Assembly (NCBI GenBank): GCA_900321525.1
Contig: ONWL01000117.1
Span: forward strand, 1-6,797
Reading direction: 5' to 3'
Source of the DNA: an uncultured Eubacteriales bacterium
Lineage (GTDB): Bacteria; Bacillota; Clostridia; Lachnospirales; Lachnospiraceae
Length of the DNA stretch: 6,797 bases
A program made the position numbers and the translations under genes. This document shows positions 1 to 5,682 of the stretch, piece by piece. Each line of letters starts with the position of its first letter. The stretch's first letter is position 1. The notes beneath the pieces were generated by a model. The model made no database searches, was not told the origin of the DNA, and worked only from the letters and a program-made list of their open reading frames with translations.

Positions 1-356
1 TATCCTCTGACTTCCGTGACCTGACTGCTGGCGCAAAGGCAGGCAATGCACGTTGTGCAGCAGCACAGCAGGTATTTGCATACTCTGTTGCAAAGTATAT
101 CGGTGCATATGCAGCTGCCATGAACGGTGTAGATGTAGTGGTATTTACTGCCGGTGTAGGGGAGAATGACAATGTGATGCGTACCCGTATCTGCCAGTAC
201 CTGGGTTATCTGGGCATTACGCTGGATGAGGAGAAGAACGCACAGGCAAAGGGTGTAGAAAACATCATCACCACAGAAGATTCTACCCGTCTGGTAATGG
301 CCATTCCGACTAATGAGGAACTGGCAATCGCAAGAGAGACTGTTGCGCTGATTTAA
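1..356 (+). CDS. ackA: Acetate kinase, C-terminal part (5' end outside window)
   Basis: Acetate kinase interconverts acetate plus ATP and acetyl phosphate plus ADP in the cytoplasm. With phosphotransacetylase it forms the Pta-AckA route that yields ATP from acetyl-CoA in fermenters. The open frame enters at base 3 and gives 117 codons to TAA at 354-356, roughly the last 30 percent of a ~400-residue enzyme. Visible family marks are SSDFRDL at the left edge, KYIGAYAAAMNGVD, the phosphate-binding-type segment VVVFTAGVGEND, and IPTNEELAIARET near the C-terminus, where the family carries a conserved metal-binding glutamate. The frame is clean and ends at the usual C-terminus. The upstream neighbour, commonly pta, is out of view. 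A terminator follows 38 nt after the stop, so this is the last gene of its transcript. The family call is very secure. Confidence 0.97.
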   Translation, partial: SSDFRDLTAGAKAGNARCAAAQQVFAYSVAKYIGAYAAAMNGVDVVVFTAGVGENDNVMRTRICQYLGYLGITLDEEKNAQAKGVENIITTEDSTRLVMAIPTNEELAIARETVALI

Positions 357-394
357 AGATATAAGGGTGATATCACTTTCGAATAAGATTGTGT

Positions 395-431
395 ACGAGG
401 CTGTTGCAGGAATTGCACCAGCCTCGTTTTT
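395..431 (+). terminator. Rho-independent terminator of ackA
   Basis: A perfect 9-bp stem pairs ACGAGGCTG (395-403) with CAGCCTCGT (419-427). It continues after one mismatch as TGCA/TGCA (405-408 with 414-417) around the loop GGAAT. The stem runs straight into five Ts (427-431). Its place just after the ackA stop fits intrinsic termination. Confidence 0.9.
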
Positions 432-588
432 GGTGATAGCACGGAAAATTCTTTTGTAATCGAATAAACAAAGGACACAATGCGTAGTTCGATAAAAATA
501 GAACAGGAAAACACTAAAGGATCATAATACTTTGGCTTGAAAATGAACTGGATTTTCATTCTAAAAAACAATAAAACATAAAAGTGAG
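432..588. other. AT-rich gap with no recognisable gene
   Basis: Between the ackA terminator and the next promoter I see no convincing coding frame on either strand. The minus strand is open across most of the gap, but the product is low-complexity and the frame would overlap the terminator. A short inverted repeat, AATGAA with TTCATT at about 542-560, is weak and has no T-run. Confidence 0.5.
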
Positions 589-615
589 TTGACAAAACAT
601 GTCGTAATATATAAT
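589..615 (+). promoter_or_regulatory. Promoter-like element for the secreted protein/lipoprotein/ABC unit
   Basis: TTGACA (589-594) is a perfect -35 box and TATAAT (610-615) a perfect -10 box. The spacer is 15 bp, shorter than the usual 17, so the promoter may be weak or need an activator. Transcription would start near 622 and leave a leader of about 105 nt before the first signal-peptide gene. Confidence 0.65.
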
Positions 616-671
616 GGTGTAGTATGCTTATCGTGCAAAAATTAGATAAGGGGGATGAAGGGATAGATAAT

Positions 672-710
672 ATGTATTTGTATGATAAGACATATACTGA
701 TAAAACATAG
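672..710 (+). CDS. Possible 12-codon upstream ORF in the leader
   Basis: An ATG at 672 follows AAGGGA (658-663) with an 8-nt gap, a good ribosome binding site. The product would be MYLYDKTYTDKT. Its TAG stop (708-710) touches the AAAGGA (711-716) that serves the next gene, so translation of the two could be coupled. Another frame is also open here from ATG 682 and runs into the signal-peptide gene, adding 15 residues. I prefer ATG 727 for that gene because it gives a standard signal peptide. With only 12 codons, chance is a real alternative. Confidence 0.25.
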   Translation: MYLYDKTYTDKT

Positions 711-726
711 AAAGGATAGTTTTTAC

Positions 727-1034
727 ATGAATTTTAAAAAAACAATTACAGCAATGGGAACAGCAATTGTTATGTCGATTAGTATGATGGGGTTAATGCA
801 AGTGCTGCATCATACAATTTACACTATACAGTTGGCACAACAGGGAATGTTACATCTAAAAATACTACAGTGACATCAACAGGAGTTGGGAAAATTACAA
901 TAAACTCATCAACATTTTCTACATATATTACAGATACCAAGCCTAAAAGCGGTGTTAATGTAACTGTAAGAACAACACTTGTAGGATATAGTGCGAGCAG
1001 ATCAGTTGCAGCAATTGGCTCTATTTCTGCATAA
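727..1034 (+). pseudogene. Small secreted protein with Sec signal peptide, broken by one frameshift
   Basis: From ATG 727 the protein starts MNFKKTITAMGTAIVMSISM, a lysine start plus hydrophobic core typical of a Sec signal peptide. AAAGGA lies 10 nt upstream. In the reading frame as given, the product leaves this pattern after GGG at 790-792 and stops at TGA 871-873. If one G is added to the GGGG run at 789-792, the frame continues as VNASAASYNLHYTVGTTGNV, giving an ASA-type cleavage site, and stays open to TAA 1032-1034. The corrected protein has 102 residues, of which about 75 would be mature. The mature part is rich in Thr, Ser and Val, has alternating patterns suggesting beta strands, and has no Cys. 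I do not recognise the family. A lipoprotein and ABC transporter genes follow on the same strand. The break may be a real mutation, slippage on GGGG, or a sequencing error. Confidence 0.7.
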
Positions 1035-1057
1035 TATGGTGTGATATAAAGGAAATT

Positions 1058-1102
1058 ATGAAAGGCAATGTATCCTTTGGTTGCGAAGGATGCATTGCTT
1101 AA
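1058..1102 (+). promoter_or_regulatory. Strong intergenic hairpin lying inside a possible 14-codon leader ORF
   Basis: Bases 1063-1077 pair with 1086-1100 in an unbroken 15-bp helix with two G-U pairs and an 8-nt loop (1078-1085). No T-run follows, so it is not a standard terminator. It ends three bases before the GGAGG (1104-1108) of the lipoprotein gene. The same stretch is a short ORF from ATG 1058 to TAA 1100-1102 encoding MKGNVSFGCEGCIA. AAAGGA (1048-1053) sits 4 nt upstream of that ATG, which is close but usable. A ribosome on this ORF would melt the helix, as in a leader peptide that controls the next gene. The helix is directly visible; the control role is inference. It might instead be an mRNA-stabilising or processing stem. 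Confidence 0.5.
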
Positions 1103-1111
1103 TGGAGGAAT

Positions 1112-2255
1112 ATGAAAAAAATAACTCATTTGATTGGTATAGGGGGACTTTTACTGTATATGTCCGCTTGTCCGGAACAGACTCAATTCATTTGGGAGAG
1201 GGTGACACAATTACATTAGAGGCACTTGCAGAAAATCAGCAGCAGGAAATAGAACGTGTGATGCAAATGAAATTTTGCATTTTGTAAGGGAGCTTTCTTT
1301 TACTGTACCGGAAAAAATCGGAACATATCAAGTGATATGTATGGATTATTTTCAAGATCAGTGGGATAAGATTGCAGAAAAATATATTCCGGATGAGCAG
1401 TATGATGCTCATCTGATTGTCGATGATGAGACATCGTATCCTTATGGACCGGAATTCTATGATGAAAAGACTGGCAAACGTGTATCGGCGGGGTGTACTG
1501 GCTTTTTTTTATATGTAGCAAAAAAATCAGAAGGTATTGAAAAAGTTTGTTTTGATAATGAATCGGAAAAACAGGATAGTTATTATTTGAAAAGCAAATA
1601 CAATAACGATACATATCTACTGAATGGAGAACCCATATTAATGAATGATGCAGTAGAATTGGCAGAAATATTTGTTTCCGATTTCACAGAAACGGTGGAT
1701 TATCCGCAAGATTTAGATGCAGGAGTTGCAGTGGCACATCAGTTGGACACAGGGGAAACTATTTTAGAAATTGTATTTCGAAATTTGTACCAAACCCTTC
1801 CTATTTGTTCAATGCCACCCACAGTGACAGATGATATTACAATAGAAATGTTTCCAAACTCTGTTGCCCGAGCATATTTGGATGAAACCGATACAGTCAA
1901 TTGTTTTATCGCCCAGTGTGCATTTGAGGATGATCAGTTAGTGAAACAATATGATCGAATCCTTACACCTTCATGTGCAGTTCGTTTATTAAGTGAAACA
2001 TTATCAGATTATACAGAGTACGATGTAATCGGAATGGAATTGGTATATGTACCGGTTCTCTTGGGGGCAGAAGATCCAAATCCAGTGGGCAGTACCCACA
2101 GGGAAGCGGCACCGTGGAGCTCTGTTTGCTCCTATGATATTGTAAAATTGACGCCATATTGGGCAATTTATATGGATGTGACTCCAACTGCTGAAATGTA
2201 TGGATTGGTAGATTGTGAGACGGGCAAGGTAGAATGGATCAACAATCAAAGATAA
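1112..2255 (+). pseudogene. Lipoprotein of unknown function, broken by two frameshifts
   Basis: ATG 1112, just after GGAGG (1104-1108), gives MKKITHLIGIGGLLLYMSAC, a signal peptide ending in a lipobox with the lipid-accepting Cys at residue 20. In the frame as given it stops at TAG 1217-1219. Adding one base at about 1171 switches to a frame reading SGTDSIHLGEGDTITLEALA. Adding another at about 1260 switches to DANEILHFVRELSFTV, which stays open to TAA 2253-2255. The corrected protein is about 381 residues. It would be exported and anchored on the outer face of the membrane. The body is acidic, with many Asp, Glu and Tyr, and has no membrane span after the signal. No family is recognised. The uninterrupted 3' section alone is over 320 codons, so most of the gene has escaped further damage. 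The permease start follows after 14 nt, consistent with one operon. Lipoproteins beside ABC transporters often bind ligands or give self-protection, but nothing in the sequence proves either. Confidence 0.7.
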
Positions 2256-2269
2256 AGAGAGGAGAAAGT

Positions 2270-2389
2270 ATGAGATTCTGGAGAGCATTGTGCTGTGATC
2301 TGCATAAAACTATCTGTAATCCGGGGTTTATTGGTGCTATATTGTTGGTTTGTGGGCTGTGTTTTACTGGGCTGGTTTATAGTGAATGA
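2270..2389 (+). pseudogene. ABC-2 type permease, 5' fragment only (39 codons)
   Basis: ATG 2270 has a strong ribosome binding site, AGAGGAG (2258-2264), 5 nt upstream. The product starts MRFWRALCCDLHKTICNPGF, followed by a hydrophobic stretch (IGAILLVCGLCFTGLVY) that looks like a first membrane segment. It stops at TGA 2387-2389. An amphipathic start with a CDLH..ICNPGF pattern before the first helix is typical of ABC-2 family permeases in gut Clostridia, which usually have 200 or more residues and about six helices. Here the rest of the gene is absent: the sequence passes directly into the ABC ATPase in another frame. A deletion joining the two genes is the simplest explanation. The fragment cannot form a channel. 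The family call rests on pattern recognition alone. Confidence 0.6.
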
Positions 2390-3005
2390 TGTGAGTTTGA
2401 GCCTTTCCAAAACCCCCATTTTAAAACACATTTGTGTACAGTTTGAGGAGGGCAGGATTCATGGGCTGATTGGCAGAAATGGCAGTGGAAAGACCATGCT
2501 TATGAAGTGTATTTGTGGTTTTATCAAGCCTACAGAGGGAGAAATCATTGTAGATGGAAAGCGTGTGGGTGAGGATGTGGATTTTCCAGAGGATATGGGG
2601 ATGATCATTGAAACGCCTGGTTTCATTCCATACTACAGCGGATACAGAAACTTACGGTTGATTGCAGGGTTGAATCACAAAATCGGCAAAGAGGATATCA
2701 GACGTGCAATGGAGCAGGTAGGGCTTGACCCTGATCTGAAACGTCATGTTCGTAAGTACAGTCTCGGCATGCGACAGCGGTTGGGTCTGGCACAGGCGAT
2801 TATGGAAAACCCCAAGATTCTCATATTTGATGAACCCTTTAATGGTCTGGACAAAGAGGGAGTGGCAGAAATGCGGGAGTATCTGCTGCGATATAAAGAG
2901 CAGGGAAGGACAATTTTAATTTGTTCTCATTCCGCAGAGGATATTTCGGTATTGTGTGATACGGTACATGAGATGGACAAGGGTTTGATGACCAGAGTAA
3001 AGTAA
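2382..3005 (+). CDS. ABC transporter ATP-binding protein, BcrA-like, with abnormal start
   Basis: This is a cytoplasmic ATPase that would power an ABC-2 exporter. Counted from GTG 2382 it has 207 residues: Walker A GRNGSGKT at 31-38, IIETPGF at 75-81 where a Q-loop normally lies (Glu is common there in this subgroup), signature YSLGMRQRLGLAQA at 126-139, Walker B ILIFDEP at 146-152, a D-loop GLD at 155-157 and the switch His in SHSAED at 183. All catalytic motifs are intact. The natural start seems lost: the usual two or three residues before VNDVSLSLSK are replaced by permease sequence, and no good ribosome binding site precedes GTG 2382. An alternative is GTG 2295, in frame and 10 nt after GGAGA, which would add 29 hydrophobic residues. 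Expression might also come by re-initiation after the permease stop at 2387-2389. The domain call is very secure; the start is not. With no intact permease beside it, its function here is doubtful. Confidence 0.85.
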   Translation: MNDVSLSLSKTPILKHICVQFEEGRIHGLIGRNGSGKTMLMKCICGFIKPTEGEIIVDGKRVGEDVDFPEDMGMIIETPGFIPYYSGYRNLRLIAGLNHKIGKEDIRRAMEQVGLDPDLKRHVRKYSLGMRQRLGLAQAIMENPKILIFDEPFNGLDKEGVAEMREYLLRYKEQGRTILICSHSAEDISVLCDTVHEMDKGLMTRVK

Positions 3006-3043
3006 GTATGACGGTGAAGAAAACGAGCGGTTAAAATTTGTGA

Positions 3044-3098
3044 AAAAGCGGCAGCCTACGAAAGAAATTGGAAGATTCTTTTCGTGGCTGCCGCTTTT
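3044..3098. terminator. Two-way intrinsic terminator between converging genes
   Basis: AAAAGCGGCAGCC (3044-3056) pairs perfectly with GGCTGCCGCTTTT (3086-3098). Inside it, ACGAAAGAA and TTCTTTTCGT can pair further with one bulge. T-runs occur on both sides: TTTT at 3095-3098 on the + strand and five As at 3043-3047, which read as Ts on the - strand. It can end the + strand ABC unit and the - strand acetyltransferase transcript, which converge here. Confidence 0.85.
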
Positions 3099-3164
3099 AT
3101 GGCATTTTTACAAAAAATACAATAAAGCGTTCGGTATCATCGTTTTGCAATCGCCTATTTTCCA

Positions 3165-4058
3165 TTATATAATGAAAAGGTGCTTTTCATATAAATCCAC
3201 ATGTTCCGTCTGCTGGAATCCGTATGTTTCATACAGACTAACTGCCGGTTCGTTTGTTCCGGAAACCTGTACCAGCAGTTTTTCGTATTTTGTGTTCAAA
3301 AGCAGATTGATCTGGTCTAAGGCTTCCAGCGCCAATCCCTGTCTGCGGTTTTCCGGCAGAATACCAAAGGAAAACAGGCAGGCTGTCTTTCCTTCTAAAT
3401 GGAGCCCGCACATGCCCACTGGCTTTAAAGAGCAGCTGCGCTTGAACGGCAGAACAGGTGGTACGATTTCATATAACACATACATCTTAAGACTGGAATC
3501 TTTTGTCACAGAGTCTACATAGGCGGCAGCATTCCACTTGTCTGTCTGGAAGATGGACTGATACAGCTTTTGCAGCAAACTGGTGTCATGGTATAGCTTC
3601 ACCAGAATCCGGCTGTTTTTGGCAGAAGAACTCTTTTGGGCAGACCGGTTCCATTCCATGACTGTTTCCTCGCCGGTTCTGGTATAGCGATAACGTTTCA
3701 GTAAAGCGACAAACAAATCCTCCTTGCACTGGGAAGAATGATAGCAGGAAAGAATCACAGATTGTCCTGCTACAAGGCGCAACCGTCCTTCTAAAAAGGC
3801 ATACAGGATCCGGTAATGTGTTTCTGCACAGGCAGGGTCACGCCAGAAAGAGAGAAAATACTGCTTTTGATCATAAGTCACAGCACTGATGGCTGCAACG
3901 ATCTGTTCTTTCTCTTTGCAGAGGGCCAGATAACCGGTTTCTCCTTCTGATGTTTCCGGGATGGAAAATTCGGAAGAGGACTGCTTTCGGTCAGCCTCCT
4001 GAATCTGTCTGTAAATGGGGCGTAAGGCTTCACTGTAAGGCGTAAATGTAAATCTCAT
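3165..4058 (-). CDS. GNAT-family N-acetyltransferase, probable double-GNAT protein
   Basis: GNAT enzymes move an acetyl group from acetyl-CoA to an amine. The 297-residue product ends in a typical GNAT domain: a beta-strand segment GKTACLFSFGILPE (223-236), the CoA pyrophosphate loop RRQGLA (238-243), then VQVSGTNEPAVSLYETYGF (263-281), which has the N..A..LY...GF pattern of the last motif. Residues about 40-135 (YLALCKEKEQIVAAISAV and onward) have the layout of a second, degenerate GNAT fold without a clear CoA loop, as in tandem-GNAT proteins whose N-terminal half is inactive. The start is chosen by an AAGGAAGGAA ribosome binding site (4066-4075 on the + strand), 7 nt upstream. The gene lies 36 nt after the AAA/PD-(D/E)XK pseudogene on the same strand with no visible terminator between, so it probably shares its promoter. 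The substrate cannot be told. The reading frame appears intact. Confidence 0.85.
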   Translation of the reverse strand: MRFTFTPYSEALRPIYRQIQEADRKQSSSEFSIPETSEGETGYLALCKEKEQIVAAISAVTYDQKQYFLSFWRDPACAETHYRILYAFLEGRLRLVAGQSVILSCYHSSQCKEDLFVALLKRYRYTRTGEETVMEWNRSAQKSSSAKNSRILVKLYHDTSLLQKLYQSIFQTDKWNAAAYVDSVTKDSSLKMYVLYEIVPPVLPFKRSCSLKPVGMCGLHLEGKTACLFSFGILPENRRQGLALEALDQINLLLNTKYEKLLVQVSGTNEPAVSLYETYGFQQTEHVDLYEKHLFII

Positions 4059-4094
4059 AGGTAAGTTCCTTCCTTCATCATACGTGTTCTGTTT

Positions 4095-5260
4095 TTATTC
4101 ATGTATGACTTTGCAATGTTTTTTATAAAATGCGATTCCGTATTTGAGAATGGACTTCATACCATCCTCCACAAGGCGTGCTTCGTAATGATTTCTTTCG
4201 ATCTGGTCAAGTGCTTCTATACACCATTTCTCCAGATCATCATCCTCTGCATATTTGAACTCAATCACGATACCGGTTCTGCTTTGTGTTTCAATCAGAA
4301 TATCACTGAATCCTTCCCCGGATTCCGCATTGGATTTGATCAACCAGCTGTCTTCATATTGCAGAAGTCCAAGAAGCAAGCCGTGGTAAAAGTTTTCCTT
4401 CATTGTTTTTCGCACGGAAGTGTCCCGGATGCTGATGGTATTCCACAGGTAATCATTTAACATCTCTTCGATTAAGTTGGCATCTCCATTAGGAAATGCC
4501 TTACAGAAGGTTGCAATTCGTGGTACATCTGCTCTGGTTGTTTCCTGAAACCATACCTGAATCTGGGAGATGAATAGTTCCCGTATTTCCTTATTCGGAA
4601 TTTTTAAAGCAAAATGCGTTTCATCTATCTGTTTCTCCTGTGTCAGATAGCCGGTGGTAAAAAGAACACTCCACAGATTGTCAATAGACCGATCTAACTC
4701 ATGATAGGTCAGTTCCTGACAAATCGGCTTGACGATGGTTTCTCCGGCAATCAGCCGTTCGATTTCTTCTTTTGTTTGCTTCTGGGACTGATCAATCAGT
4801 CTCCGTATCATACTGTTTCCGCTGGTATTGACCCAGAAATTTTGAGGAAAAGCAGACAAATTCTCCCGTAACACCGCACAGAAATTAATCACATCCAAAG
4901 GGCAGTAGATTGGTGTATCACCAAAGAGATATCCATCATACCATTCTTTCATCACTTCGGCATGCTCTGTCAAATGGTAGTATGCCAGCATGTCTGCAAC
5001 TTCCTGCTCTGTGAATCCAAAGCTGGAAGTACAACGCTTGTCTGTGAGGCTAAATACCTGCAAGTTATTCAACCCTGTGAAGATGCTCTCTTTACTGATG
5101 CGCAGGCAGCCGGTGAGCACAGCAAATTGCAGATGTTCATTGGTTTTCAAGGCATTGCCAAGCAGATCATTGCTGTTTTATCTACATAATAGTATCCATC
5201 TGTTCGGATTTCTCCAAAATTTTCAATTCCAACAGGGAGCATATTCAGGTTGCGCATCAT
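4095..5260 (-). pseudogene. AAA-ATPase-like/PD-(D/E)XK nuclease-family protein with internal deletion
   Basis: The family has an N-terminal AAA-like domain and a C-terminal PD-(D/E)XK-type domain, is abundant in gut anaerobes, and has no settled function. The start is ATG 5258-5260, with AAAGGA 8 nt upstream. It encodes LPVGIENFGEIRTDGYYYVD followed by KTAMI, the normal family beginning, then shifts frame and ends at TGA (5147-5149). In the other frame, from about 5175 down to TAA at 4095-4097, the sequence resumes as LGNALKTNEHLQFAVLTGCL and runs some 350 residues to the normal end. The segment between, which in intact members holds the Walker A loop (RPRRFGKT type) and the acidic Walker B region, is gone. 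From family knowledge this is on the order of 200 codons. Retained are ISKESIFTGLNNL, the EWYDGYLFG region and the C-terminal nuclease-like core with Asp in GFSDILIE and Glu/Lys in IVIEFKYAE. Without ATP binding the protein should be inactive as an ATPase; translation of the C-terminal part would need an unusual start such as TTG 5150. Confidence 0.85.
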
Positions 5261-5342
5261 TTCCCCAATCCTTTCTGTAAAATTGAACACTGACGTTGCA
5301 GTATTACGGCTCCTTTTTTCTGGTTTTGAAAAAGATATATTT

Positions 5343-5371
5343 ATTTTATCATACTACTTTTATGTAGTCAA
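5343..5371 (-). promoter_or_regulatory. Promoter of the AAA/PD-(D/E)XK-GNAT unit, with overlapping dyad
   Basis: On the - strand, TTGACT (5371-5366) and TAAAAT (5348-5343) are separated by exactly 17 bp, a good vegetative promoter. The start of transcription would lie near 5336, about 75 nt before the ATG at 5260. A short dyad, ACTAC at 5353-5357 with GTAGT at 5364-5368, fills the spacer and touches the -35 box, where a repressor could act. The promoter is well supported; the operator is a guess. Confidence 0.7.
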
Positions 5372-5458
5372 TTATAACTGTTCAGAAGAACTATTATACA
5401 AAAAAATAAGACTGATTTTCAATCACGCAAACTTTGCTTTGAGAATTCATAAATATGG

Positions 5459-5487
5459 TTGAGGGACTATTGGTAAAATGGTATAAT
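5459..5487 (+). promoter_or_regulatory. Promoter-like element upstream of the small ORF and spoVAF
   Basis: TTGAGG (5459-5464) and a perfect TATAAT (5482-5487) are separated by 17 bp. TATAATG is followed by a purine-rich stretch. The form is that of a housekeeping sigma-A promoter, not of the forespore sigma factors expected for spore genes. I saw no convincing sigma-F or sigma-G site between here and 5683. Confidence 0.65.
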
Positions 5488-5514
5488 GCAAGATAGAAAA
5501 AGCAGAGGCGTATA

Positions 5515-5598
5515 ATGAAGATTCGTTTGATGTGTATAGAAGATTTGACCTATCGCAATCAAAATATACATGATCTGAAAAGAATTGATACGAAGTAG
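5515..5598 (+). CDS. Hypothetical 27-residue ORF
   Basis: ATG 5515 follows AGAGG (5504-5508) by 6 nt and lies 27 nt after the -10 box, so initiation signals are good. The product, MKIRLMCIEDLTYRNQNIHD plus seven residues to TAG 5596-5598, has no signal peptide or membrane segment and is not recognised. It could be a small protein, a leader peptide for the downstream gene, or the remnant of a longer gene that lost its 3' part. The gap to the next start is 84 nt. Confidence 0.35.
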   Translation: MKIRLMCIEDLTYRNQNIHDLKRIDTK

Positions 5599-5647
5599 GG
5601 ATAACATCGGAAAATCAGGAAATACTATGCAGGTATGATAATACATG

Positions 5648-5668
5648 CCGGGTATCACATGTGCCCGG
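5648..5668 (+). promoter_or_regulatory. Hairpin just before the spoVAF ribosome binding site
   Basis: CCGGGTA (5648-5654) pairs with TGCCCGG (5662-5668) in a 7-bp stem with one T-G pair and a 7-nt loop. No T-run follows, so it is not a terminator. It stands 3 nt before AGGAG (5672-5676), close enough to affect ribosome access. Its role is unproven. Confidence 0.4.
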
Positions 5669-5682
5669 AGTAGGAGCATAGT

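Noticed and set aside
353..595. Open frame on the - strand in the gap after ackA
   Set aside because: It overlaps the ackA terminator, lacks a convincing ribosome binding site, and its product looks like random AT-rich translation.
1062..1100. Hairpin read as a terminator of the secreted-protein gene
   Set aside because: No T-run follows either arm; the next bases are the lipoprotein ribosome binding site.
824..1129. Open frame on the - strand opposite the secreted protein
   Set aside because: It lies antisense to the corrected secreted-protein gene and covers the hairpin; no signal or domain is seen.
3001..3522. Continuation of the ABC ATPase in a shifted frame (SKYDGEENERLKFVKKR and onward)
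   Set aside because: It runs through both arms of the terminator and antisense to the acetyltransferase, and the ATPase already ends at a normal place for the family.
4101..4460. Open frame on the + strand opposite the AAA/PD-(D/E)XK gene
   Set aside because: It is the shadow of a well-recognised protein on the other strand and has no family features of its own.
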